From Agromyces badenianii (lineage in GTDB: Bacteria; Actinomycetota; Actinomycetes; Actinomycetales; Microbacteriaceae), in NCBI RefSeq assembly GCF_003070885.1, contig NZ_CP028913.1, forward strand, positions 930,001-994,000: a stretch of 64,000 nucleotides of DNA, in the 5' to 3' direction. The notes under the pieces are model-generated. The model did not search any database and had not been told where the DNA came from. It saw nothing but the letters and a program-made list of their open reading frames with translations. Position 1 is the stretch's first letter. Each line of letters opens with the position of its first letter. Shown piece by piece: positions 9,237 to 16,611 of the stretch. The translations under genes were made by a program, and so were the position numbers.

Positions 9237-9481
9237 GAGGCGCGGCGTGCGCGCGCGGCGCGGCGCTTGAGCGCGCGACGCTCGTCTTCGCTGAGGCCGC
9301 CCCAGACGCCCGAGTCCTGACCGGTCTCGAGGGCGTACTGCAGGCAGATCTCGGTGACGGTGCAACGGCCGCAGACGGCCTTCGCCTTCTCGATCTGGTC
9401 GACGGCAGGGCCGGTGTTGCCGACCGGGAAGAAGAGTTCCGGGTCTGCGGTGAGGCAGGCAGCCTTGTCGCGCCAATCCAT
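9233..9481 (-). CDS. whiB1: WhiB-family iron-sulfur transcriptional regulator, WhiB1-type
   Basis: An 82-residue Wbl protein. It carries the four conserved cysteines at about residues 9, 37, 40 and 46 that ligate a 4Fe-4S cluster, followed by the family turn DSGVWGG and a basic C-terminal tail for DNA contact. The opening MDWRDKAAC and PELFFPVGN, and the SEDERRALKRR tail, are close to mycobacterial WhiB1, a nitric-oxide-responsive regulator that binds the primary sigma factor. ATG 9481 has AAGGAG eight bases upstream. The last codons run into the 18-bp repeat. Confidence 0.93.
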   Translation of the reverse strand: MDWRDKAACLTADPELFFPVGNTGPAVDQIEKAKAVCGRCTVTEICLQYALETGQDSGVWGGLSEDERRALKRRAARARRAS

Positions 9482-9684
9482 AGGGATGCTCCTTGCGGGG
9501 TGTACTTCGATTGCAGACGCGCGCGATTGCGCATGCCGAATACGGCTGCTGCAGGGGGAAAGCCGAACCTCGGGAAGTAGGATCAGTGACTGATCGGTTC
9601 ACGTCACTGTGAGCATCAATTCGGCCTCATAAATGGTCGCATAGCGGAGAGATCGAAATCAATAGCCGTGGATGGGATAACGCT
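9482..9684. promoter_or_regulatory. Divergent intergenic region of whiB and a membrane protein gene, with an inverted repeat
   Basis: The 203-bp region must hold both promoters. CAGTGAC (9584-9590) and GTCACTG (9603-9609) form an inverted repeat with a 12-base spacer, and TCACTGTGA (9604-9612) overlaps its right arm. These resemble half-sites of CRP/FNR-type operators but do not match the TGTGA-N6-TCACA spacing. No convincing -10 was found for either gene. Confidence 0.35.
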
Positions 9685-10170
9685 GTGAATCAGGGCGCCG
9701 ACGCGCCATTCGGCGCGCGCGACGAACAAGCGCCAGGGGCCTCAGGATCGACCGGAGCGTCCGGCGGAGGATCGGGCACTCGTGCCGCGCTCATCGCCGT
9801 GAGCGTGCTGCTCTTCCTCGAGGCGGCGGCCATGGTCGCGCTCGTCGTCTGGCTCCTGGTCGACCTGTTCGCGCTCGAGCCGTCGTCGTACGCGACGGCG
9901 ATCGCACTTCTCGTGCTCGTGGCGATCGGGGCGATCTGGGTCGTGGCCGTCGCGTTCGCGTCGCTGCGCCGGGCGCCGTGGTCGCGCGCCGCGGTCATCG
10001 TCTGGCAGATCCTGCAGGTGTCCATCGCCGTGGGCGCGTTCCAGGGTCTGTTCGCCCGCCCCGATGTCGGCTGGGCGCTGCTGGTGCCCGCCATCACCGT
10101 CATCGGTCTGCTGCTCTGGACCCCGGTTCGGCTCGCCTACACACGCGACGAGGGCCACACCTCGGCGTGA
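9685..10170 (+). CDS. Small conserved membrane protein of unknown function
   Basis: A 161-residue protein with a hydrophilic Gly/Ser/Ala-rich N-terminus (about residues 1-30) and four membrane segments, near residues 33-55, 68-90, 100-120 and 127-145. The last is followed by PVRLAYTRDEG and a cytoplasmic tail. No catalytic motif is visible. Start GTG 9685 has no strong ribosome site. It is transcribed away from whiB and converges with bcp. The general type, a four-helix hypothetical membrane protein, is common in Microbacteriaceae. Confidence 0.65.
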   Translation: MNQGADAPFGARDEQAPGASGSTGASGGGSGTRAALIAVSVLLFLEAAAMVALVVWLLVDLFALEPSSYATAIALLVLVAIGAIWVVAVAFASLRRAPWSRAAVIVWQILQVSIAVGAFQGLFARPDVGWALLVPAITVIGLLLWTPVRLAYTRDEGHTSA

Positions 10171-10211
10171 CCCTCGTCGACCGCCGGAGCGGGATCGACC
10201 GTGGAGCGGGA

Positions 10212-10688
10212 TCAGCCGTCGAGGCCGAGCTCCCGGCGCAGCCGGGCCACGTGCCCGGTGGCCTTGACGTTGTAGAACGCGCGCTCGATGCGGCCGTCTT
10301 CGCCGATCACGAAGGTCGACCTGATCGAGCCGACCACGATCTTGCCGTAGAGCGCCTTCTCGCCCCAGACGCCGTAGGCCTGTTGCACCGCCAGGTCGGC
10401 ATCGGAGAGCAGGGTGTAGCTGAGCCGGTCGCGCTCGGCGAACGCGGCGAGCTTCGGCACCTCGTCTTTCGACACGCCGAGCACGCGGATGCCGGCGCTC
10501 GCGAACGAGTTCAGGTTGTCGCGGAAATCGCACGCCTCGGTCGTGCAGCCGGGCGTCATCGCCTCGGGGTAGAAGTACAGCACCACTTTCGTGCCGCGGA
10601 GGGCCGAGAGGGTGACCGGTTCGCCGTTCTGGTCGAGCAGGGTGAAATCTGGAGCGAGGTCGCCGGGGGCGAGACGTGCATCGGTCAT
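10212..10688 (-). CDS. bcp: Peroxiredoxin, BCP/PrxQ type (thioredoxin-dependent thiol peroxidase)
   Basis: A 158-residue AhpC/TSA-fold protein that reduces hydroperoxides using thioredoxin or a similar donor. The peroxidatic Cys lies in MTPGCTTEACDF, and the second Cys five residues later is the usual resolving position of the BCP/PrxQ class. The upstream LYFYPEA is also typical (usually YFYPKD; here Glu-Ala replaces Lys-Asp). ATG 10688 is preceded by a leaderless-type -10. The gene stands alone. Confidence 0.93.
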   Translation of the reverse strand: MTDARLAPGDLAPDFTLLDQNGEPVTLSALRGTKVVLYFYPEAMTPGCTTEACDFRDNLNSFASAGIRVLGVSKDEVPKLAAFAERDRLSYTLLSDADLAVQQAYGVWGEKALYGKIVVGSIRSTFVIGEDGRIERAFYNVKATGHVARLRRELGLDG

Positions 10689-10694
10689 GCCTCA

Positions 10695-10700
10695 ATGGTA
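10695..10700 (-). promoter_or_regulatory. -10 element (TACCAT) of leaderless bcp
   Basis: On the minus strand TACCAT lies six bases before ATG 10688, with no ribosome site between. Inferred. Confidence 0.5.
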
Positions 10701-10767
10701 GGCAGATCGACGGATGCCGCGAGCCCACGTGTACCGCACGTGGCAACGTCGCCGTCGTCGCGTCGGC

Positions 10768-11856
10768 TCAGGAAGCCGTGCTGCCCGCGAACGTCGTGAG
10801 CAGGCGCTGGAGGGATTCCAGGCGGGCCGGACCGGTCTCGCCGAGTTCGCCGGCCTCGACGGCCTCGACGATGGCGCAGTCGGGCGCGTCGGGCAGGTGC
10901 GTGCAGCCACGGGGGCAACGCTCGGCGAGGCGGTCGAGGTCGGTGAACGACCGGAGGATGTTCGCACGATCGACGTGGCCGAGGCCGAACGACCGCACAC
11001 CCGGGGTGTCGATGACCCATCCGGTGCCCTCGACCCCGCCCGGCGTCGCGGCGTCGGGGAGGTCTGCCGCGTCGAATCGCAGCCACACCGTCGACGAGGA
11101 GGTGTGCCGGCCCCGCCCGGTGACGACGTTCACCCGCCCGGTAGCCCGCTGCGCGCTCGGCACGAGCGCGTTGACGAGGGTCGACTTGCCGACGCCCGAG
11201 TGACCGACGAACACCGTGCGATGGCCGACGAGCGCGCGGGCGATCTCGTCGAGCGGCATGCGGTGCTCGCCGCTCAGGAACACCGGCAGGTCGAGGCCGG
11301 CGAAGTTGCGCAGGAACTCCTCGGGGTCGGCCAGGTCGGTCTTCGTGACGACGAGCAGCGGCCGGATGCCGGCATCGAACGCCGCCACGAGGTAGCGGTC
11401 GAGCAGCCGGATGCGCGGCTCGGGGTTCGCGGCGGCCACGACGATGAGCATCTGGTCGGCGTTGGCGACGATGACGCGCTCCACCTCGTCGGTGTCGTCG
11501 GCGCTGCGACGCAGCAGGGTGGAGCGTTCGCCGACCCGCACGATGCGTGACAGCGTGCCGGGCTCGCCCGAGGTGTCGCCGACGAGGTCGACGTGATCGC
11601 CGGTGACGACGGATTTGCGGCGCAGCTCGCTGGCGCGCGCCGCGGTGATCTCGCGCTCGGCGGGACCGTTCTCGTCGATGAGCACGCTGTAGCGGCCTCG
11701 GTCGACGCCGATCACCATGCCGTTCACGGCGTCGGCGTGTTCGGGGCGCTGCTTGGTGCGCGGGCGGCTGCCGCGGCGGCTCGGCCGCACGCGCACATCG
11801 GACTCGTCGAACGCGGGCTCATCGTCCTCGTCGTCGTCAGTGCTCCACCACGTCAT
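10768..11856 (-). CDS. rsgA: Ribosome small subunit-dependent GTPase A
   Basis: A 362-residue circularly permuted GTPase that helps late 30S maturation. After an acidic N-terminus (WWSTDDDEDDEP) and an OB-fold region, the GTPase motifs occur in permuted order: G4 TKTD, then G1 GHSGVGKST, then G3 DTPGVRSFGL. The C-terminal CPRGCTH...DC supplies the zinc ligands of the family. ATG 11856 overlaps the aroA stop (ATGA), so the two are coupled; the long in-frame extension upstream is antisense-free shadow over aroA. The aroA-rsgA order is conserved in Actinobacteria. Confidence 0.94.
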   Translation of the reverse strand: MTWWSTDDDEDDEPAFDESDVRVRPSRRGSRPRTKQRPEHADAVNGMVIGVDRGRYSVLIDENGPAEREITAARASELRRKSVVTGDHVDLVGDTSGEPGTLSRIVRVGERSTLLRRSADDTDEVERVIVANADQMLIVVAAANPEPRIRLLDRYLVAAFDAGIRPLLVVTKTDLADPEEFLRNFAGLDLPVFLSGEHRMPLDEIARALVGHRTVFVGHSGVGKSTLVNALVPSAQRATGRVNVVTGRGRHTSSSTVWLRFDAADLPDAATPGGVEGTGWVIDTPGVRSFGLGHVDRANILRSFTDLDRLAERCPRGCTHLPDAPDCAIVEAVEAGELGETGPARLESLQRLLTTFAGSTAS

Positions 11857-13223
11857 GCCAGCATCTGCTCCCAGAGGGCGGTGAACTGGGGGAGCGTCTT
11901 GCCCGTGGAGGCGATGTCGTCGACGATGACGCCGGGCACGGCGAGGCCGATGATCGCACCGCTCGTGGCCATGCGATGGTCGGCGTAGGCGCGCCAGGGC
12001 CCGCCGTGCAGCGGCGCCGGTTCGATGCGCAGTCCGTCGTCGAGCTCGGTGACCCGGCCGCCGAGGCCGTTGATCTCGGCGGCGAGGGCCGCGAGCCGGT
12101 CGGTCTCGTGGTGCCGGATGTGGCCGATGCCGAGGATGGTCGACGGTGCGTCGGCGAGGGCGGCGAGCGCCACGAGGTTCGGCGCGAGTTCGCCGGCCTC
12201 GGAGAGATCGAGCTCGACGCCGAGGATGCCGCGGCCGCCGTCGTCGCCGGGCGTCGGGGCGTGCACGGTCAGCCGATCGGCGTCGCGTTCGACCCGAGCG
12301 CCGAAGAGCGGCAGGAGCCTGGCGAGTTGTGCACCCACCTGGGTCGTCTCTGCGGGCCAGCCCGTGATCGTGACGGAGCCCCCGGCGACGAGCGCCGCGA
12401 CGAGGAACGGAGCGGCGTTGGAGAGGTCGGGCTCGATGTCGACGTCGATCGCGCGGATGGCGCCGGGGTTGACGAGCCAGCGGCCGGGTTCGGGGCTCTG
12501 CACGTCGACGCCGCGGGCGCTGAGCGTCTCGATGGTCATCTCGATGTGCGGCATGCTCGGCAGCCGGTCGCCCGTGTGGGTGAGGTCGAGGCCGCGCTCG
12601 AAGCGGGCCGCCGACAGCAGCAGTCCCGAGACGAACTGGCTCGAGGCACTCGCGTCGATCTCGAGCGCACCGCCCTCGACCCGCCCCGCCCCGTGCACGG
12701 TGAACGGCAGCGCGCCGCGGCCGTCGTCGTCGAGGTCGACGCCGAGCGCCTGCAGGGCGAGCACGGACCCGGCCATCGGCCGGCGGCGGGCGCCCTCGTC
12801 GCCGTCGAACGTCGTCGGGCCGAGCGCGAGCGCGGCCACGGGCGGCAGGAAGCGCATGACCGTGCCCGCGAGACCGCAATCGATGGTCGTCGAGCCGAGC
12901 AGTTCGCTCGCCGGCAGCACACGCAGGTCGTCGCCGAACCCGCCCCGGCCGGCGACCCGCTCGAAGCCGGTGCCGAGCGCGCGGAGTCCCTCGATCATGA
13001 GCTCGCTGTCACGCGACCAGAGCGGTGCCCGCAGGGTGGAGGGGCCGTCGGCGAGTGCTGCCAGCACGAGCTCGCGATTGGTGAGCGACTTCGACCCCGG
13101 TAGCGCGAGCACCGAGGAGAGGGGAGCGGTGGCGACTGGCGCGCGCCACCCGTCATCCGTCTCGGTCTGCCTCGCTTCGCCGTACGGATCGAACTCGGGT
13201 GCGGAATACCTCGAAATCTGCAT
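11853..13223 (-). CDS. aroA: 3-phosphoshikimate 1-carboxyvinyltransferase (EPSP synthase)
   Basis: This 456-residue enzyme transfers enolpyruvate from PEP to shikimate 3-phosphate in aromatic amino acid synthesis. Visible motifs are LPGSKSLTNRE near residue 42, the GLAGTVMRFLPP segment, RRRPMAGSVLALQALG, the SSQFVSGLLL stretch and the C-terminal YADHRMATSGAIIG. The start ATG 13223 follows a TACTGT -10 by nine bases and may be leaderless. It is divergent from sigH across a short region, as in other actinobacteria. Confidence 0.95.
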   Translation of the reverse strand: MQISRYSAPEFDPYGEARQTETDDGWRAPVATAPLSSVLALPGSKSLTNRELVLAALADGPSTLRAPLWSRDSELMIEGLRALGTGFERVAGRGGFGDDLRVLPASELLGSTTIDCGLAGTVMRFLPPVAALALGPTTFDGDEGARRRPMAGSVLALQALGVDLDDDGRGALPFTVHGAGRVEGGALEIDASASSQFVSGLLLSAARFERGLDLTHTGDRLPSMPHIEMTIETLSARGVDVQSPEPGRWLVNPGAIRAIDVDIEPDLSNAAPFLVAALVAGGSVTITGWPAETTQVGAQLARLLPLFGARVERDADRLTVHAPTPGDDGGRGILGVELDLSEAGELAPNLVALAALADAPSTILGIGHIRHHETDRLAALAAEINGLGGRVTELDDGLRIEPAPLHGGPWRAYADHRMATSGAIIGLAVPGVIVDDIASTGKTLPQFTALWEQMLA

Positions 13224-13232
13224 CGGTTACCA

Positions 13233-13250
13233 ACAGTAGCGTCCGGAAAC
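13233..13250. promoter_or_regulatory. Divergent promoter region of aroA and sigH
   Basis: On the minus strand TACTGT (13233-13238) lies nine bases before the aroA ATG. On the plus strand GGAAAC (13245-13250) followed at 13266 by GTTG resembles the GGAA/GTT pattern of SigH/SigR-type promoters, which would imply autoregulation. The second assignment is tentative. Confidence 0.35.
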
Positions 13251-13321
13251 GCGGAAGGAGATGGTGTTGCGCATGTCGGTCGGAGTGCTCGAACGCCCCA
13301 CGGTCGTTGCGGTTGACGATC

Positions 13322-13327
13322 TAGGAT
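13322..13327 (+). promoter_or_regulatory. -10 element (TAGGAT) for the short form of sigH
   Basis: TAGGAT ends five bases before GTG 13333 and eight before ATG 13336, a leaderless arrangement for the shorter sigma factor. Confidence 0.45.
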
Positions 13328-13335
13328 GGCCGGTG

Positions 13336-13983
13336 ATGACTGCCGACCAGATCGACGCGACGCCGACCGACCCCGAAACCGCCGAGGCCGACCGGCCGCT
13401 CGGCGAACTCTTCGAGGAACAGGCGCTGCCGTTCATCGACCAGCTCTACGCGGCCGCCCTCCGCATGACGAAGAACCCGGCCGACGCGCAAGACCTCGTG
13501 CAGGAGACCTTCGTCAAGGCCTTCGCGGCATTCGGCCAGTTCACCCAGGGCACGAACCTGAAGGCGTGGCTGTACCGCATCCTCACGAACACCTTCATCA
13601 ACAACTACCGCAAGAAGCAGCGCGAGCCGTACCAGGGCACGATCGACGACCTCGAAGACTGGCAACTCGGCGGCGCCGAGTCGACGACGGCTCGCTCGAG
13701 CCGCTCGGCCGAGGCCGAGGCCATCGACCACCTGCCCGACAGCGCCGTGAAAGACGCACTCCAGGCACTGCCCGAAGACTTCCGTCTCGCCGTGTACTTC
13801 GCCGACGTCGAGGGCTTCTCCTACCAGGAGATCGCCGACATGATGCACACCCCCATCGGGACCGTGATGAGCCGCCTGCACCGTGGCAGGCGTCTGCTCC
13901 GCGAGTCCCTCGCCGACTACGCCCGCGAGCAGGGAATCGCCGCGGCCGAGAAGGCGCCTCAACCCGCGAGGAGCAAGAAATGA
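13336..13983 (+). CDS. sigH: ECF RNA polymerase sigma factor, SigH/SigR type (redox stress)
   Basis: A sigma-70-family protein of 215 residues from ATG 13336. It has region 2 ([23 protein letters not shown] and the [18 protein letters not shown] segment) and region 4 ([22 protein letters not shown] to [17 protein letters not shown]), nearly identical to Streptomyces SigR and mycobacterial SigH, which direct the disulfide-stress regulon. The next gene encodes its zinc anti-sigma factor, with an ATGA overlap. An in-frame upstream extension (ATG 13261 or TTG 13267 with GGAAGGAG) could give a longer isoform of up to 240 residues, as known for SigR. Confidence 0.93.
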   Translation: MTADQIDATPTDPETAEADRPLGELFEEQALPFIDQLYAAALRMTKNPADAQDLVQETFVKAFAAFGQFTQGTNLKAWLYRILTNTFINNYRKKQREPYQGTIDDLEDWQLGGAESTTARSSRSAEAEAIDHLPDSAVKDALQALPEDFRLAVYFADVEGFSYQEIADMMHTPIGTVMSRLHRGRRLLRESLADYAREQGIAAAEKAPQPARSKK

Positions 13984-14231
13984 CCGACTGCGGTTGCGAG
14001 AAGGCCAGGGCCGAACTCGAAGAGTACCTCCACCACGAACTGCGCGCAGCGGATGCCTCCGACATCCGTGAGCACGTCGAGAATTGCGCCGACTGCCAAG
14101 CCGAGCTTCGCGTCGGCGTGGCGATCACCGAGGTCGTGCAGCGCGCGTGCCGCGAGAGCGCGCCCGAGCAGCTGCGGGTGCAGGTGCTCGCGCAGATCCG
14201 GCTGTACCAGTCCTCGCACCAGCCGGTCTGA
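13980..14231 (+). CDS. rsrA: Zinc-containing anti-sigma factor, RsrA/RshA type
   Basis: An 83-residue ZAS-family protein. The core HVENCADC gives the HxxxCxxC zinc/redox motif (about His32, Cys36, Cys39), and CGC near the N-terminus supplies the further cysteine. In this family oxidation forms a disulfide, expels zinc and frees the sigma factor. ATG 13980 overlaps the sigH stop and has GAGGAG upstream, so expression is coupled. A lone cysteine later in the protein (RACRES) is not part of the motif. Confidence 0.93.
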   Translation: MTDCGCEKARAELEEYLHHELRAADASDIREHVENCADCQAELRVGVAITEVVQRACRESAPEQLRVQVLAQIRLYQSSHQPV

Positions 14232-14295
14232 TCCCGATCAGCCCGACTCGCCGTCGTTCAATCGTTCGTTCGATGCCTGAACGGTGATCGTTCCG

Positions 14296-14301
14296 TAACG
14301 T
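14296..14301 (+). promoter_or_regulatory. -10 element (TAACGT) of the leaderless MMPL gene
   Basis: TAACGT ends six bases before GTG 14308. Inferred from spacing and consensus. Confidence 0.5.
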
Positions 14302-14307
14302 CGAGGT

Positions 14308-16539
14308 GTGATCGACAACTCGGCCAATATTTCGAAGCGACGCGTGCCCACGTGGCTCCGCGTCACCATCCCCGCAGCACTCATCCTCGTCTGGCTTGCA
14401 CTGTTCGGCGCGGGCGGCGCCGCATTCGGCTCGCTGAGCGACGTCTCGACCAATGATCAGGCGCAATTCCTGCCGTCGTCGGCCGAGGCCACCGAAGTCA
14501 CCGAGCTCCAAGACGGCTTCCGCGACGGCGACGAGGTGCCGGCGATCGTGGTCGTCGCCGGCGACACCGAACTCGACGAGGCGCAGCTCTCTGCGATCGA
14601 CGAGCTCCGCGATGAACTCCTCGCGGTCGACGGCGTGAACGCCGATGGAGCATCGCCGGTGCTGCCGTCTGACGACGGTCTCGCCGCCCAGATGGTCATC
14701 CCGATCGAGAACGTCGAGGGCGGCGAGACGCCGGCCGACATCGTGGCAGAACTGCGCACGGTGCTCGACGAACACCCCGTCGAGGGCGCGACCGCCGCCA
14801 TCACGGGGCCCGCGGGCTTCACCGCCGACCTCGCCGCGGCGTTCGCCGGCATCGACGGACTGCTGCTCGCGGTCGCGCTCGCCGCCGTCTTCATCATCCT
14901 CATCGTGGTCTATCGCTCGCCGTTGCTGCCGGTCATCGTGCTCTTCACGAGCCTCACGGCGCTCTGCGCCTCGGTCTTCACGGTCGTCGCGCTCGCGCGC
15001 GCCGACATCCTGCTGTTGTCGGGCCAGACCCAGGGCATCCTGTTCATCCTCGTGATCGGTGCGGCGACCGACTACGCCCTGCTCTACATCTCCCGATATC
15101 GAGAGACCCTCACGAGGTACGAACGCAAGTGGGATGCCACGTGGGCGGCGCTGAAGGGCGCGTGGGAGCCGATCGTCGCCTCGGGCGGCACGGTCATCGT
15201 CGGATTGCTGATCCTGCTCGTGAGCGAGCTCACCTCGAACAAGGTGCTCGGGCCGGTCGCGGCGATCGGCATCGTCTTCGCGGTGCTCGCCGCGCTCACC
15301 CTGCTCCCGGCGCTGCTGCTCTGGGCCGGTCGGGCCGCATTCTGGCCGCGCAAGCTGGCGCACGCCGGCGACGAGGTCGAGCCGCACGCCCGACACGCGG
15401 CCGGCGTGCACGACGCCTCGGCGCCCGACGAGGCCGACCTGCCCGATCGCGGCGTCTGGGCCGGCGTCGGCCGCCTCATCTCGAAGCGCCCGCGCACCGT
15501 CTGGATCGTCTCGGTGCTGGCGCTCGGCGCGATGTCGCTCGGTCTCGCGCAGCTCGACGCCGACGGGGTGGCCTCGAGCGAGTTCGTGCTCGGCGAGTCG
15601 CAGGCCCGCGACGGGCAGGAGCTGCTCGGCGAGCACTTCCCGGCCGGGTCGGGCACGCCCGCGATCGTGATCGGGCCCGAAGACGAACTGCAGCAGATCG
15701 CGGAGATCGCCCTCGACACCGATGGCGTCGATTCCGTCGCCGTGGTGAGCACCGATTCGCCCGCCGGCACCGCACCGGTGACGAGCGACGGCATCGAGGC
15801 CTTCGGCCCGCCCGGAACCCCGGCGCCGGAGCCCACCGTCGTCGACGGGGAGGTGCAGCTGCAGGTGACCCTCATCGACCCCTCTGACTCGCTCGAGGCC
15901 GAGGCGACCGTCGAAGAGCTCCGCGAACGTCTCGACGAGGTGGGCACCGAGGTGCTCGTCGGCGGACAGACCGCGGTGGCGCTCGACACGAACGCCGCGG
16001 CGATCGCCGACCGCACCCTCGTGATCCCGCTCGTGCTCGCTGCGATCCTCGTGATCCTCATGCTCCTGCTGCGCTCGATCGTGGCGCCGCTCATCCTGAT
16101 CGGCAGTGTCGTGCTCTCGTTCGCCGCGGCGCTCGGCGTCTCGGCGCTCGTGTTCGAGCACGTCTTCCACTTCCCGGGCGCCGACCCGTCGGTGCCGCTC
16201 TTCGGGTTCGTGTTCCTCGTCGCCCTCGGCGTCGACTACAACATCTTCCTGATGACGCGCGTGCGCGAGGAGTCGATGCGCTTCGGCACGCGAGCGGGCA
16301 TCGTGCGCGGCGTGCGGCTGACCGGTGGGGTGATCACCTCGGCCGGACTCGTGCTCGCCGCGACCTTCGCCGCGCTCGGAGTGCTGCCGATCCTCTTCCT
16401 CGCGCAGATCTCGTTCATCGTCGCGTTCGGAGTGCTGCTCGACACCTTCCTCGTGCGCACGCTGCTCGTGCCGGCGATGGCCTACGACATCGGCCGCGCC
16501 ATCTGGTGGCCGAGTCGGCTCGGGCGCGGGAAGGCCTGA
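14308..16539 (+). CDS. MMPL-family (RND superfamily) transporter
   Basis: A 743-residue membrane protein with the duplicated RND layout: an N-terminal helix, an extracytoplasmic domain (about residues 40-180), six helices, a second domain (about 400-560), then six more helices. The proton-relay Asp-Tyr pairs are in GAATDYALLYISRYRE and GVDYNIFLMTRVREE, both intact. MMPL proteins export lipids or drugs; none can be named here. A His/Asp-rich cytoplasmic loop (about residues 350-390) joins the halves. It starts at GTG 14308 and ends before a strong terminator shared with kgd. Confidence 0.9.
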   Translation: MIDNSANISKRRVPTWLRVTIPAALILVWLALFGAGGAAFGSLSDVSTNDQAQFLPSSAEATEVTELQDGFRDGDEVPAIVVVAGDTELDEAQLSAIDELRDELLAVDGVNADGASPVLPSDDGLAAQMVIPIENVEGGETPADIVAELRTVLDEHPVEGATAAITGPAGFTADLAAAFAGIDGLLLAVALAAVFIILIVVYRSPLLPVIVLFTSLTALCASVFTVVALARADILLLSGQTQGILFILVIGAATDYALLYISRYRETLTRYERKWDATWAALKGAWEPIVASGGTVIVGLLILLVSELTSNKVLGPVAAIGIVFAVLAALTLLPALLLWAGRAAFWPRKLAHAGDEVEPHARHAAGVHDASAPDEADLPDRGVWAGVGRLISKRPRTVWIVSVLALGAMSLGLAQLDADGVASSEFVLGESQARDGQELLGEHFPAGSGTPAIVIGPEDELQQIAEIALDTDGVDSVAVVSTDSPAGTAPVTSDGIEAFGPPGTPAPEPTVVDGEVQLQVTLIDPSDSLEAEATVEELRERLDEVGTEVLVGGQTAVALDTNAAAIADRTLVIPLVLAAILVILMLLLRSIVAPLILIGSVVLSFAAALGVSALVFEHVFHFPGADPSVPLFGFVFLVALGVDYNIFLMTRVREESMRFGTRAGIVRGVRLTGGVITSAGLVLAATFAALGVLPILFLAQISFIVAFGVLLDTFLVRTLLVPAMAYDIGRAIWWPSRLGRGKA

Positions 16540-16560
16540 GCGCGCGGGAAGGCGTGAACG

Positions 16561-16600
16561 ACGAAGCGAGCGGATGCCCCGGGGCATCCGCTCGCTTCGT
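16561..16600. terminator. Perfect 40-bp palindromic terminator between the MMPL gene and kgd
   Basis: Two 20-base arms, the left one ACGAAGCGAGCGGATGCCCC, are exact reverse complements. It lies between convergent genes and works on both strands. Again the arms contain GGATGCC. Confidence 0.88.
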
Positions 16601-16611
16601 TCGTGCGAGGG

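Noticed and set aside
14125..16587. 820-codon minus-strand frame over the MMPL gene
   Set aside because: Shadow of the MMPL coding frame; His/Arg/Asp/Glu-rich translation with no motif.
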